A DNA stretch of 64,000 nucleotides, from positions 1 to 64,000 of the IMG/VR virus record IMGVR_UViG_3300037247_001239; one strand, given 5' to 3'. The translations under genes were made by a program, and so were the position numbers. The notes beneath the pieces were generated by a model. It had not been told where the DNA came from, did no database searches, and was given only the letters and a program-made list of their open reading frames with translations. Every line of letters starts with the position of its first letter. Position 1 is the first letter of the stretch. The stretch is from a virus. Shown piece after piece: positions 21,406 to 31,457 of the stretch.

Positions 21406-22464
21406 ATGCAGCCCATTGTACTGAAGAAGGGGGCAACTGCATACGGCTATGTCAGGGTAAGTACCGATCGCCAGGAAAACTCGCCCCAAGCCCAGGCCAA
21501 GATACTCAACGACTGGGCAGCCGAGCAAGGCTACCCCATCGAACTGGCCTACGACACGGGCGTGTCGGCCGCCAAACTGGAATTCGAGAAACGGCCCGCT
21601 GGGCGAGAATTACTGCGACGGATCCAGCCCGGCGACGTGATAGCGGCGGTCCGGCTCGACCGCTTGTTTCGTCGCGGGCAAGAGATTGCCCTGTTGCGCC
21701 GTCTGGCCCAGCAGGACATCCGGATAGTCACCGTCGTCGACAGCCTGCCCGACACCAGCACACCTGTTGGCAAATACATCCAGGGCAATTTCGTGCTGAT
21801 GCACGAACTGGAGGCCGCCATCATTGGGGCCCGCATCCGGGAGACCATGGCCTGGCGGAAATCCATGGGCCTGCCCGTCAACGGGGCGGGCAAGTACGGC
21901 CACAAGATCGTGCCCGGCGAGAAGGGGCAGGTGTTCGAGGTCGACGAGGAGGAGATGCAACTGATCCGCCAGGCATCCGAGCGGAGACTTGCCGGCGAAT
22001 CGTGCCAAGACATTGCCACAGACTTTGGTTGGGACCGTTGCCGGGTAGCACGGGTGACGTTGCAGTATTGGCTGGCCAACGACATCGAACCACCCGAACA
22101 ATCGTTCCGAAAACGGCCCACCCCAGAAGAAGAAGAGCAACGTCGCCTAGAGCGAATAACCTGGGCGCAGGACAAGCCGGTCTGGATCATCCACGGCCAG
22201 AGGTGCAAGCGGCTGGTCTATGACGACGTAGACCAAGACTGCCCCGACTGCGGCGTGAGCCAGGGCATGTACCACGTCCCCGGGTGTAGCCAGGAAGAAT
22301 GTCCGCTCTGCAAGGGCCAGGCCGCCACCTGCAACTGCAAACCACGGCTACCACACAAGAGGCCCAAACGGAAAGAGAAGCCCGTCAAGCGGAAGGCAAA
22401 GCCTACTTGGAAGGACGCGGGGTGGATTGACTCTCCCGAGCCGCCTTCCGACGTTGCTGGATAA
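21406..22464 (+). CDS. Serine recombinase (integrase/resolvase family)
   Basis: 352 residues. The catalytic resolvase domain comes first: YGYVRVSTDRQ with Ser19, then DVIAAVRLDRLFRRGQE, DTSTPVGKYIQGNFVLMHELEAAIIGARIRE. A recombinase linker and HTH-like segment (SCQDIATDFGWDRCRVARVTL) follow. The end is a Cys-rich zinc ribbon (CPDCGVS...CPLCKGQ...CNC) and a Lys-rich tail. It is shorter than phage large serine integrases but has the same order of parts. Likely integrates or inverts DNA. The 3' end overlaps the convergent 22403 gene by 62 bp. No attachment site could be identified. Confidence 0.85.
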   Translation: MQPIVLKKGATAYGYVRVSTDRQENSPQAQAKILNDWAAEQGYPIELAYDTGVSAAKLEFEKRPAGRELLRRIQPGDVIAAVRLDRLFRRGQEIALLRRLAQQDIRIVTVVDSLPDTSTPVGKYIQGNFVLMHELEAAIIGARIRETMAWRKSMGLPVNGAGKYGHKIVPGEKGQVFEVDEEEMQLIRQASERRLAGESCQDIATDFGWDRCRVARVTLQYWLANDIEPPEQSFRKRPTPEEEEQRRLERITWAQDKPVWIIHGQRCKRLVYDDVDQDCPDCGVSQGMYHVPGCSQEECPLCKGQAATCNCKPRLPHKRPKRKEKPVKRKAKPTWKDAGWIDSPEPPSDVAG

Positions 22465-25400
22465 GCAGGTTCAGAATTGACAGGTCCTCGACTAGATCCG
22501 GGTGGGCATCCTTCTGGTCCTTCGGAAGGTAAAGGCGAGTAAACTCCCTGATCTCGGGGTGCGCCTCCAGGAGTTCCATCTGGGCCCGCTCCATTTCTCG
22601 GAGCTTCTGAGCTGGCAAGTCAACCGTGTGAAATTTGAGCCCCGTAGTCAAGTCAGCCAAGCGAGCCGAACGACTCTTTCGGGTATCCAGAGCCCTCCTG
22701 GTCTCGAAAATCTGCCGAGAGAAAGGGCTGCGGGTTAGCATGAAGTCTACCTCGGGTTGCCCAGTGATCGGCCGCAGATCCTTGAGCTTGCGCCCAGTCC
22801 ACATCTGGCGGCCAGCAAACGCCTCCACGGGAGACAGCAGCAGGGGGTGTATGTCCGAAGCGAACCGGCGGGCCGTTGCACCCATCGCGGGACGGCCACC
22901 AGTAAACTGAAAGCGGCTTAGGTCTTCTAGGGGTAGTCCAGCCTGAGTTAGGAAGGTGGCCTTTTCGGCAGGACCACCCCAGCGAACTGCCATCCGTTCT
23001 CGCATCCACGGAGGCAGATACCCACCCTCGCCCGACTCTCGTTGAATACCCGCCAGCAACCGCGTCGTCTGGGCAGCACGCCCACCAGGCCGGCTGATAA
23101 CCAACTCAATCTGGCGGGGAATGTTGTTGCGCGCCCATCGCCAGAAGGGGATCATTCGGGTCATCACCTGCCGCTCGAACTTTGACGCCTGGCCGTAGTC
23201 GAATTGGGTACGAAACGTGATGTGTCTCGCCTGTGCCGGACTGTAGCCCCGCTTTCGCAGCCGGTCGTAAGGCCCGGCCCGTAACAGAAACTCGATGAAC
23301 CCGTATGCTTTCTCTCCCATTGCAGCCGGGATGTTCTGCCGTCCGGTCACAACCTCCCCGCTGGGCAGCCGCACGCCCCGCACTCCTCGACTGGCTGTGG
23401 GGTCGAGCATCCGCCACGCTGAACCGGCCTTACGTTCTGCGGGCAAGTTTTGGTAGGGCCTAAAGATCCCACCCAAGAAACCCCGGGGGACCGCCCCCAA
23501 TTCTTCAGTGACCTCGGCACCGGCCACCTGGATCGAACCGGCCCCCCGTAGTAGGTCGCTGTCAAGAACTTCGTCGATGTGAGTCAGGGGCGTCTTACCG
23601 CCGCTATGAACGTGCTTTGCCGCATCCCCAATACCGCCCAGTACATCCTTGAGGCCCATCACGCCCTCGGACCACCACTGCCAGGTACCGCCAGCCAGGT
23701 TGCGGGTATGGAAGGCTGGGGCCATGACCAGCCAGCCCTTATACATCGAGTTGATCTTGTCGTAGGTCTCGCCTATCTTGCCAATGTTTAACGGACGCAT
23801 CGACTCGACATAAGCCTCCATGACCCGTTCGGTGCGAGCATCGGTCATCAAGTCGTTGAGTTTGGGTATCGCCTCGTCTAGCGGACCGTCGAACTCACCG
23901 GGATACTTGCGTTTGGCGAAGTTCAGCAGGCCCTCTTCAGTGAAGCCGGCGTTTTGCCAGACCTCTCGCAAACTCTTGCCGTCAGTGATCGCCTCCCCTG
24001 CCTTCCACACCACCTTCTCGCCCGCCAGGAAGTGGTGCGCCGCCAGTACGGTACCCAGCGATCGGGAGATGTGTGTAACGTAGTCGCCCAGATCGTCGAC
24101 CATCCGACGATCGAAAAGTCCGGTCTTGAGGATCTCCGGGGGCAGCCCGGCAAAATAGTCCACCACCCGCCCCAGCCGTGGTCCCAGTTCCTTGCCGCCG
24201 ATCGTCTCCCCGACTCGCCAGTTGTCTCCCTGTTTAGCCAAGTCCTCGGGCGATAGGCCAGCCCGCATCAACTCTGGTTCGATATGCTTGCTCCAAAGGT
24301 ACGCCTGTTGCATCTCCCGGACATTCAGCTTCTCAGTAGGGATGCCTCTGGAATCAAGAACGTCGCGCAAGCCATCTTGGAACGCCTTCGTACCCCGCAC
24401 GTTCTGGCTAGCGGTAATCCATTGGTCTTGGGCTGTTCGGTTCACCGCCGCCGTGCGACCAGGCCACTCACGCAAGAGCGGGTTCCGGGGGGAGGCAAAG
24501 GGGAAGTAATGTCCAAACAGCTTTTCGTAGTCTTTGGCAGCCTGGGCGTCCTTCCGTTGGGCCGCCAGCGAACTGGCACGCCGGGGATGGTAGCCCTGCA
24601 TGAACATATCGTCCAGGTTTTTGACGTTGGCCCCCAGTTGCTTCAGCATCCCATACTGGCCGTCAAGGATCTCCATGTTGGCGTTGAGGTACGTGTGAAA
24701 CCTCTGCGAGAACTCGCTGACCTGGGCCTCCCATGCCGCTGCGGGAGTGTTCTGCGGGGTGCCCAAATACTTGAGGATGTCCTCGTGTAATACCTGCATC
24801 CCATCAGCCTGCCGCAACAACTCACCGCCCTTTTCCTGGGCGTCTCGGGCAAACACCTCGAAACCCACTTGGTCCCCGGCCGCCGCCCGGCTCTTAGCCA
24901 GATCATCCCACATCTTCGTCAATGACGCGGTTTCGGCCCGCATTGCCGGCATAACGTCCAGGGACAAGTCCGCCAGTTGGGCGGAGTGGGAGAACATCGC
25001 GTCTTTTGCCATCTGGGCGGCACCCACCGGCGTACCCCATGCCTTGTGGCTGAAGGCGTAGCGAGCCCAGGGCACCACCGAGAGCGGCGAGTACCACAGC
25101 TTTTCCAGGGTCTTCGCCGACAACTCGCCTTTACCTAGCGTGGCAAAGGGGGCCTTTCCAGGCAGCCCGAAGCCCAACAGGGCTCGCTCACCGCTGCGGA
25201 TCTCGCCGGCCATTTCGGCGGCCGTGCGACCCATCACCCGCTGATATTGTCTTCCGCCCAGACTGCCCACCGTCTTTCCAGTGCCACGAACCTTTTCCAG
25301 TTGGGCCAGTCGCTCTTGAAACTGAGGAAGGGCCTTCTTTAGCGTGCCAGACATTTTGATGCCACGAAACGCCTCCAGGCCCTTGGTCGTCAGCGCACCA

Positions 25401-25807
25401 GTGGGGCCCCGAACCAACATTAGCGGATCGGTGACCACCTCCGCCCCCAGGCCGGCTACGTCCCAGACGAAGTCCTCGAAGGAATTGAACAGTCCGGGAC
25501 GGTTGCGTGGGGCTCCAGCGTACATCTCCAGCAGGTCACGCCCCCAAACCCGCTCGTCTGGATCGGTCCAGCCCATGGTGTCCGAGCCGGGCACCAGATT
25601 CAATAGGGCCTCAGGCTTACCTGCAAGCAATCCCCGAACCGCTGCCCCGGGCTTGTCGAGAGTTAGCCCCAGCCACTCCAGGCCGCCAACCGCCTTCTGG
25701 CCAGCCCAGCCCAGCAGCGATTCCTCCTGTTCAGGCGTCAATGTAGGCACCGGCGGCCGTACTCGTGCAGCGGCCAGACCCAGGGGATCGAGATAGTTGG
25801 GAGGCAT
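22403..25807 (-). CDS. Very large virion-associated protein (1134 aa)
   Basis: 1134 residues, ATG 25807. Mostly helical with many amphipathic segments, for example DRLRKRGYSPAQARHITFRTQFDYGQASKFERQ and MTRMIPFWRWARNNIPRQIELV near residues 880-930. Size, position at the end of the tail cluster and helical character match the large internal or ejection proteins of podoviruses, which enter the cell with the DNA. No catalytic motif seen. Antisense-overlaps the serine recombinase end. Confidence 0.6.
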   Translation of the reverse strand: MPPNYLDPLGLAAARVRPPVPTLTPEQEESLLGWAGQKAVGGLEWLGLTLDKPGAAVRGLLAGKPEALLNLVPGSDTMGWTDPDERVWGRDLLEMYAGAPRNRPGLFNSFEDFVWDVAGLGAEVVTDPLMLVRGPTGALTTKGLEAFRGIKMSGTLKKALPQFQERLAQLEKVRGTGKTVGSLGGRQYQRVMGRTAAEMAGEIRSGERALLGFGLPGKAPFATLGKGELSAKTLEKLWYSPLSVVPWARYAFSHKAWGTPVGAAQMAKDAMFSHSAQLADLSLDVMPAMRAETASLTKMWDDLAKSRAAAGDQVGFEVFARDAQEKGGELLRQADGMQVLHEDILKYLGTPQNTPAAAWEAQVSEFSQRFHTYLNANMEILDGQYGMLKQLGANVKNLDDMFMQGYHPRRASSLAAQRKDAQAAKDYEKLFGHYFPFASPRNPLLREWPGRTAAVNRTAQDQWITASQNVRGTKAFQDGLRDVLDSRGIPTEKLNVREMQQAYLWSKHIEPELMRAGLSPEDLAKQGDNWRVGETIGGKELGPRLGRVVDYFAGLPPEILKTGLFDRRMVDDLGDYVTHISRSLGTVLAAHHFLAGEKVVWKAGEAITDGKSLREVWQNAGFTEEGLLNFAKRKYPGEFDGPLDEAIPKLNDLMTDARTERVMEAYVESMRPLNIGKIGETYDKINSMYKGWLVMAPAFHTRNLAGGTWQWWSEGVMGLKDVLGGIGDAAKHVHSGGKTPLTHIDEVLDSDLLRGAGSIQVAGAEVTEELGAVPRGFLGGIFRPYQNLPAERKAGSAWRMLDPTASRGVRGVRLPSGEVVTGRQNIPAAMGEKAYGFIEFLLRAGPYDRLRKRGYSPAQARHITFRTQFDYGQASKFERQVMTRMIPFWRWARNNIPRQIELVISRPGGRAAQTTRLLAGIQRESGEGGYLPPWMRERMAVRWGGPAEKATFLTQAGLPLEDLSRFQFTGGRPAMGATARRFASDIHPLLLSPVEAFAGRQMWTGRKLKDLRPITGQPEVDFMLTRSPFSRQIFETRRALDTRKSRSARLADLTTGLKFHTVDLPAQKLREMERAQMELLEAHPEIREFTRLYLPKDQKDAHPDLVEDLSILNLLIQQRRKAARESQSTPRPSK

Positions 25808-25820
25808 TTAGGTGGACCTT

Positions 25821-27299
25821 CTATCTACTCGGCCGCCAACCACTTTGCGGCCCCTGGTTACTCGGCCGCCACTTGGCAGCGCCTGGATCAACCTGCATGA
25901 CTCTCGCCCTGGCAGCTTCGCTGGTTTGGGCAGGTTTCGGCGGCCCACCTCCGAATGCTTTATTGATCTGGTAGGCCAGATTTGCCAACAACCCTGGCGG
26001 CGTGTACCAAGATTCACTGGTCTTCTTGAGGTTTTCCCACGTTGTCGGGTCCCTGGTTGCCTTGATTAGCCTTTTGCTCTCCTCTACATCCTCGACAGGT
26101 ACTCCAGCACGCTCCTCTAACTGCGCGACCGTTTCCTCATCGTCGTTTGCACGCGCTTCATCGTAAGTTGCCACTTCAGCCGGGGTAAGGTTTGCTTCAA
26201 CAATCTTGCGGTTCCGCTTCAGCACGGAAGACATGCCTTCAGCAGCGGCCTGCCCTGCCGCTCCCGGAAGGCCAAACATCGGGCCAAGCCGCTCCATGAG
26301 TTCCTGCGGGACCTGCCCTCCGCCCTGAATGATGGCCGTTATCATCGAGGCGGCAGCCTTCGCTTGGTCCGACTTCACTTGTGCGTCCGCCCGCATCTGC
26401 TGTGCCTCCGGCATCGCCAGCAATGCGTCCGGCCCGGCCAGCATCGCCAAGTCTTCCGGCGAGGTCGTGCCCAAGGCCACGCGGGTCTCCAGCGGCGACT
26501 CGCCCCGGGCCCGCGCCATCACCAGTTCGCGGCGTTTGGCGTCGGGCACACGGGCTTCCTTCCGTTCGGCAAACTTCTCTTCCCGTCGAGTCTTGAGCGC
26601 CGCACGGGCCCCTGCACTTTCGTCCCGACTTAGGGGGTTCGCGTTGGCCTTCTGCCGTAGCCGTAGGATCTCTTGTTCCGAGGGTTGATATGCTTCGGGG
26701 ATGGGCCCGCGCTTGGCAGCCGCCGCGGCAATGACTGCGTCAAGTCCTCTGATCCGTTCCTGCATGGCTAGGTCGGGCAGCGGGAGAGGTGCATCCGAGA
26801 CCCCGGCCCCAGAAGTCCCGTAGCCTCCTGGCCCAGAGTCCAACGGCATTGGCACGCCACCGCCGAAGAGTCCGGGGCCGAAGGGCGCCATCTCGGCATA
26901 CGCCTCCGCCTTGGCCTGGGCGACAATGCCCTCTACATCCAGTGGAGGAGGGGCCGGCGGCGGGTCCGGCAAGACGTTCCAGACGGGCTGTGGTTGTGGC
27001 TGCGCGCCGGGAAACGGGCCTTGAGGCACGGCCTGTGGCGGCGGCGCGCCGGGCATCTGGGGCGGCGGACCACCGAACGGTCCCTGGGGTGGACCCTGTG
27101 CCTGCACGCCCACTGGCTGTTGTGGCAAAGGAACACCACCCATCGCACCCGGAACGGGGACGGGGGCGGGAATTCCCGGTGGGGGCGGCGTTGCCATCGA
27201 CAGGGGCACCCATCGTCCATCGGCAAGCTGCACCATGGGCTCCGACTGGGGACCCCCAGGTTGCATCATTGCGGGCATGGGCCCGGGAAACTGTGTCAT
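25821..27299 (-). CDS. Pro/Gly/Gln-rich structural protein
   Basis: 492 residues. The first ~130 are almost pure Pro/Gly/Gln/Met (disordered). The second half is helical and charged (RLRQKANANPLSRDES, KTRREEKFAERKEA, PAEVATYDEARANDDEETVAQLEE). Likely a virion protein made with the neighbouring Gln-rich proteins; perhaps an internal-core protein. No family recognised. Confidence 0.5.
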   Translation of the reverse strand: MTQFPGPMPAMMQPGGPQSEPMVQLADGRWVPLSMATPPPPGIPAPVPVPGAMGGVPLPQQPVGVQAQGPPQGPFGGPPPQMPGAPPPQAVPQGPFPGAQPQPQPVWNVLPDPPPAPPPLDVEGIVAQAKAEAYAEMAPFGPGLFGGGVPMPLDSGPGGYGTSGAGVSDAPLPLPDLAMQERIRGLDAVIAAAAAKRGPIPEAYQPSEQEILRLRQKANANPLSRDESAGARAALKTRREEKFAERKEARVPDAKRRELVMARARGESPLETRVALGTTSPEDLAMLAGPDALLAMPEAQQMRADAQVKSDQAKAAASMITAIIQGGGQVPQELMERLGPMFGLPGAAGQAAAEGMSSVLKRNRKIVEANLTPAEVATYDEARANDDEETVAQLEERAGVPVEDVEESKRLIKATRDPTTWENLKKTSESWYTPPGLLANLAYQINKAFGGGPPKPAQTSEAARARVMQVDPGAAKWRPSNQGPQSGWRPSR

Positions 27300-27309
27300 T
27301 TCGTTCTCC

Positions 27310-28374
27310 TTACGTCCACCAGGGATTTTGCCCCAGGAGCATGTTCAAGACGGTCTGCTGCTGCATCCGGTTCAGTTGATCCGCATTCGCCTGCTGCTGG
27401 ATTGACTGCCCGGCCCACCCCTGGGCCTCTTGTTCACGGGCCTGCTGGCCGGCGAGCATCTGCTGCATGTTGGCGAACTGGTGTTGCTGGGCTATCTGCG
27501 GACCGGCCATCTGGGCGCCGGCCATCTGCTGGCCCCACTGGTTCGCCTGGCCCTGCTGAATGGACGGGCTCTGCAACGAGTTGAAGCCTCTCGCACCCTG
27601 CCCGCCCGTGAGTCCAGATCGCGTCGGTACGCCCATCGCCATGGCCAGGTTACCCTGGGCCTGGGTGAAGTCTTGCGAGAACATGGGCTGGGGGGTGATC
27701 GAGGTCTGGATGTTCGTGGGCTGGCCTGCGACACCAGGCGCGCCGCCGCCAGGTGCGCCACCGCCCCCAAGGACGGACGATTGGCCGCCGCCCATCGGTT
27801 GCTGACCACCACCCTGCTGGTCAAGTATGTACTGCGGAGTCTTATGTCCGCCAGGCCCTGGATTGCCGAACATCCGTAGGGATCGTTCTTCTGACGTTAG
27901 CTTCGACCAATCAAGGGGTGGGCCACCCTCTGGGAGTCCATACCACGCATTGCTGCCTGGTCGCGGAGAGCCGCCTCCGCCGGCTGCTCCGAATCCGCCC
28001 ACTCCAGATTGCGGGGTGCCAAACTTATTCCTCAGCACGCCGCTGGCGTCAGGCAGGTAGGGACCTTGCTGTCCGCCTTGCTGCCCGCCCTGCTGCATCC
28101 AGGGAAAGGTGTCCGGGAGACCGCCGCTCATGCCGCCTTGCTGTTGCCCACCGCCCGCGCCGCCGACCGGCTGCTGGCCACCGCCCGGAGCCTTGGCCAA
28201 CCACTCTTCCCAGGACAATCCAGCCTTCTTGCCGCCAGGGCGGGTCAAATAGCCCTCTGCCACCCCGGGCACTTTTGCCCAGTCCACTGGGCGTCCCCCA
28301 AAGGGGCTGCCGCCCAGCTTACGACTGCTCCCCGCGGGCTTCGGTACTGTAGGTGTCTGTGGAAAAGTGGCCAT
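27310..28374 (-). CDS. Gly/Gln-rich structural protein
   Basis: 354 residues, low complexity (GGGQQ and GQQGG tracts) with a C-terminal Gln-rich helix (QQHQFANMQQMLAGQQAREQ). Overlaps the next gene's stop. The three adjacent Gln-rich genes appear to be members of one expanded virion-protein set. Confidence 0.5.
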   Translation of the reverse strand: MATFPQTPTVPKPAGSSRKLGGSPFGGRPVDWAKVPGVAEGYLTRPGGKKAGLSWEEWLAKAPGGGQQPVGGAGGGQQQGGMSGGLPDTFPWMQQGGQQGGQQGPYLPDASGVLRNKFGTPQSGVGGFGAAGGGGSPRPGSNAWYGLPEGGPPLDWSKLTSEERSLRMFGNPGPGGHKTPQYILDQQGGGQQPMGGGQSSVLGGGGAPGGGAPGVAGQPTNIQTSITPQPMFSQDFTQAQGNLAMAMGVPTRSGLTGGQGARGFNSLQSPSIQQGQANQWGQQMAGAQMAGPQIAQQHQFANMQQMLAGQQAREQEAQGWAGQSIQQQANADQLNRMQQQTVLNMLLGQNPWWT

Positions 28375-29096
28375 TATGCAAACCTCCCCAACATGCCGGC
28401 GAAGTCACCGAACTGTTGCTGTTGGCGTAGACCCTGCTGTTGGTTCATCATCTGCCAGAGTGCCGCCCAGCCCAGCCCGGCCTGCGACTGTGCCTGCTGG
28501 GCGCCCAGTTGCAACGGGGCCGCCTGTTGGTAATACTGCTCGGCCAACTGGCCCATCATCGGCTGGATGGCCTGGGCGAAGGCATCGCCACCTGCACCGC
28601 CACCGGCCCACTGTGGCGCCTGGGGCATCTGGGGAGCCGCTGCCGGGCCGCCGAACTGCGGTTGCGTGATCCCCGTGCTGATCTGCGGAGGCGCAGGGGC
28701 GGCCGCTGGAGGCGGCTGGGGTGCTGTGCCACCGCCTCCAGCGCCGGCGTAGCTCGGCAAAGTCCACGCACTTGCCCCGTAAGACCCCAGGGGATCGTAC
28801 CCTGGCATCATGTTGAGCATCTGCTGAAGGTCCATGGCCTGGGGCAGAGGCGGGGGTTGCGGCGCCAGGACGGGGTTCTGCGATGCCCACCGCCCGGCCT
28901 CGGCCGAACTCTGTGCCATCTGGGTCGAAGTGGGGCCAGCGCCGCCCTGCGGGACGGTGCCTTGCGGCACACCGCCAACTATGCCGCCGCCGATTGGCCT
29001 GGGGGCTATGCCCTGGACAGATTGCCAGTATTCCAGATTGCCCCCCCTGGGGGAGCCGCCAAAAGGATTCTGGTTCGATTGAGCGAATTGAGGCAT
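28374..29096 (-). CDS. Pro/Gln-rich structural protein
   Basis: 240 residues, Pro/Gln/Gly/Ala-rich, with a C-terminal helical QLGAQQAQSQAGLGWAALWQMM stretch similar to those of its neighbours. Likely an internal virion or tail component. Function unknown. Confidence 0.5.
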   Translation of the reverse strand: MPQFAQSNQNPFGGSPRGGNLEYWQSVQGIAPRPIGGGIVGGVPQGTVPQGGAGPTSTQMAQSSAEAGRWASQNPVLAPQPPPLPQAMDLQQMLNMMPGYDPLGSYGASAWTLPSYAGAGGGGTAPQPPPAAAPAPPQISTGITQPQFGGPAAAPQMPQAPQWAGGGAGGDAFAQAIQPMMGQLAEQYYQQAAPLQLGAQQAQSQAGLGWAALWQMMNQQQGLRQQQQFGDFAGMLGRFA

Positions 29097-29111
29097 GATG
29101 CCCTCCGTGTG

Positions 29112-29669
29112 TTAGCCGACCCCTGCGCCGTAGTTCGTGGTAAAGCCCGGTGCTTGCTGCGGCGGCTGCATCATGGGCTGAAGGGCCTGAAGCATGGCGT
29201 ATAAGTTTGCAGATTTTGCTTCGTTCCCGAGTTGCATCAAATCGCGTGCCGACTGCGCACCGACGCCGGTCTGGTACATGCTGGCCGCGGCCGGAAAATG
29301 TGCTCCCTGGATCTGCGCTGCGGCCGGGGCGTACGCCTGATACATACTCGCCTGAGATTGGGGTACCACCGCCTGGGCCGTTTGCGCGAGATCCCAGGGG
29401 TTCTGTTGGAGCTGGTTCAGAAATCCTAACTGTGCCCCGTACATACTGGCTTCCGCCCCTTGCCGCCCCTGCATACCGGCGGCCTGGACGTACGGCGTCT
29501 GTTGAGCGTACGGCGTCGGCGTCCAAGCGTTGGACTGCATAGCGGCAAGTACTTGCGGCCACTGCTGTCCGCCCTGTATTTGCTGCCGCACTGCTCCCAT
29601 CTGTGCATTGCGTGCCGCCCCACCGCCACCTGGACCAGCGCCACCAATGTTTACATTCGGATCTGCCAT
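29112..29669 (-). CDS. Gln/Ala-rich structural protein
   Basis: 185 residues; ATG 29669 after TAGGAGGAACGAACG. Repeated AQ-rich helical segments (QASMYQAYAPAAAQIQG, EASMYGAQLGFLNQLQQN, AASMYQTG) with ASMY recurring three times. Probably a virion core or tail protein related to the two downstream genes. Confidence 0.5.
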   Translation of the reverse strand: MADPNVNIGGAGPGGGGAARNAQMGAVRQQIQGGQQWPQVLAAMQSNAWTPTPYAQQTPYVQAAGMQGRQGAEASMYGAQLGFLNQLQQNPWDLAQTAQAVVPQSQASMYQAYAPAAAQIQGAHFPAAASMYQTGVGAQSARDLMQLGNEAKSANLYAMLQALQPMMQPPQQAPGFTTNYGAGVG

Positions 29670-29681
29670 CGTTCGTTCCTC

Positions 29682-31457
29682 CTAATCGTTATCAGGTCCC
29701 ACCCGCTTTATCATCACCATCACGACGCCCGGACTGCGGAAGTCCTCTTCGGCGTGGACGAGTGCGGGGGTGGCGTGTGCGTGTCCGTCGTCCGTTAGCG
29801 AGTGGGTCAGTATCGGCGTGGTGTGCAGATGGGCCGACTCGACCACCGCGTGAGTCAGTATCGGCGTGGTATGGCTGTGCGAGGTCTCCAATATCTCGTG
29901 GATAAACGCTGGCGTGGTGTGGTGATGCAGTTGCACCGAGTGGGAAAGGATCACGCTGGTACTGGTGGCCCCTACATTAAACACGCCTTCACTGTATCCC
30001 GTTGCCGGACTAAAGCCCACTTTGTAGAACCACGTCACCTCTGAGGTGTCACCAGCGCTATCCGTCGCTGGCGAGCCGGCCGGACCACTGACCCCACCGA
30101 TACCGCTGATAAAGTAACCATCGTCCGGGCCGCGGTGAGCGTGATCCAGGTGATCTTCTATAATCACGGCCGAACTACTCACATCGGACGAAGCGTGATC
30201 CGAGATAATCAGGTTCGTGGTCTCAAGGGACACGGAGGTGGAGGCATGGTCCTGCACCGAGAGGTTCGTCTTGGTGGTGGTGACGTGCTCCGCATCGTGA
30301 TCGTTGACCTCAATCCCGGTAGTGTTGACGGTTGTATCCTGGGGGGCGTGGGGCAGCGGGCGGATCGGGTGTCGGCCCAGCAACCCGCCGGGCGTGCCGT
30401 AATCGCCGCCAGCCGCGTAGCCGATCAGGTACCGTCCCGCCCCCTCCGTGCTGGAGGTTATCAGCGACCAGCCTCCGGGGATGCTCCCCACCCCGCCCAG
30501 CCACGGCTTGACCGAGCCGATCTTCTCGTCGTAGACGTTGGCCGTGATGACGACCCTGGAGCCCGCGTTCCAAGTGTAGCCGAAGACGGTATCCTTCTGG
30601 CCGTTGGGGTCGGTGCCCGGCCCGGAGGGCGCCAGCGCAGAGTAGGTTCGCGTGGTATCCACGCTGCCGTTGAGCATCGCGGTGGTGGGATTGAAGGCAA
30701 TCCGTCCCATCACGTTGGTCTGCCCCGTCACCCACGTCCAGCCGGTGGTGATCTTGCCCGCCCCCAGTTTTAGCCCATGGCCAGGCCCGCCCCCCCAGGG
30801 GAGGCCGTGCTGGTCCTGCATAAGCTGAAAGATGTAATCGCCCACCGCCGGCAGGTCCGACTCCTGCATGTAGAAGACTCGGGTGGGGATGTCGGTCAGG
30901 TCCCGGCCCTTGGAGTCTCCGCAAACGGTGCCGTCGGCGTAGTAATGTTCCGGATCCACCCCCGCGGCCAACTCTCCGGCTCGAGTGTCGGTGAAGTTGC
31001 CCACCCCATCGACCCTGACCCATCGCCCAGCCCAGATCGGCCCGTCGAACCGCGAAACTCCTTGTTCGACGTGTAGCGCGTAGCCCTGTTCGCCCATTAG
31101 GTTGCCGGTCCCGTCGTCGGCGTTGGTCACCGACAACACGGCCCGGGTGATCGAGGGGTCGGCCATCGGCAACGTCGGACGCAGCGCACTGCTGCCGGTG
31201 TGGGGCGAATAGCCCCGCGACTCTCGGGGCAGCCCGCCGATCAGCCGCAGGCTACCCCGGTGGGTCATAAAGGCATTGGGCTGCGCGAGGGCCTGGGCCG
31301 CATTGGCCCCCGCCAGGTTTCCGCCGGTGGGGGTACTGGGAACCCAGGAATGCTCCCGATCGCCGGTCGGCACATCGGAGGCGCGGAAATCGGGCTGCCC
31401 CTGCTGCTGTTGCAGGGCTGCGAGAAATCGGCTGTATCCACCCTCTAGGAGACTCAT
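29682..31457 (-). CDS. Tail fibre with His-rich metal-binding tip repeats
   Basis: 591 residues. N-terminal ~370 residues are Gly/Ser/Thr-rich beta structure. Around 380-450 come repeats with spaced DHA motifs. From residue 511 there are four ~16-residue repeats built on HxH-TTP-xxx-H (HHHTTPAFIH, HSHTTPILTH, HLHTTPILTH, HAHATPALVH). HxH pairs in trimeric phage needles and fibres (for example T4 gp12/gp37) coordinate metal ions along the axis. This protein probably forms such a trimeric tip. Located just after the nozzle gene, as expected. Confidence 0.7.
   Translation of the reverse strand: MSLLEGGYSRFLAALQQQQGQPDFRASDVPTGDREHSWVPSTPTGGNLAGANAAQALAQPNAFMTHRGSLRLIGGLPRESRGYSPHTGSSALRPTLPMADPSITRAVLSVTNADDGTGNLMGEQGYALHVEQGVSRFDGPIWAGRWVRVDGVGNFTDTRAGELAAGVDPEHYYADGTVCGDSKGRDLTDIPTRVFYMQESDLPAVGDYIFQLMQDQHGLPWGGGPGHGLKLGAGKITTGWTWVTGQTNVMGRIAFNPTTAMLNGSVDTTRTYSALAPSGPGTDPNGQKDTVFGYTWNAGSRVVITANVYDEKIGSVKPWLGGVGSIPGGWSLITSSTEGAGRYLIGYAAGGDYGTPGGLLGRHPIRPLPHAPQDTTVNTTGIEVNDHDAEHVTTTKTNLSVQDHASTSVSLETTNLIISDHASSDVSSSAVIIEDHLDHAHRGPDDGYFISGIGGVSGPAGSPATDSAGDTSEVTWFYKVGFSPATGYSEGVFNVGATSTSVILSHSVQLHHHTTPAFIHEILETSHSHTTPILTHAVVESAHLHTTPILTHSLTDDGHAHATPALVHAEEDFRSPGVVMVMIKRVGPDND

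Noticed and set aside
21300-21480. attP attachment site next to the serine recombinase
   Set aside because: No inverted-repeat core or duplicated sequence could be recognised near the gene; without the host sequence the site cannot be claimed.
22403-22464. Terminator at the convergent 3' overlap of recombinase and large virion gene
   Set aside because: The two genes overlap by 62 bp and no hairpin followed by a U-run is visible on either strand.
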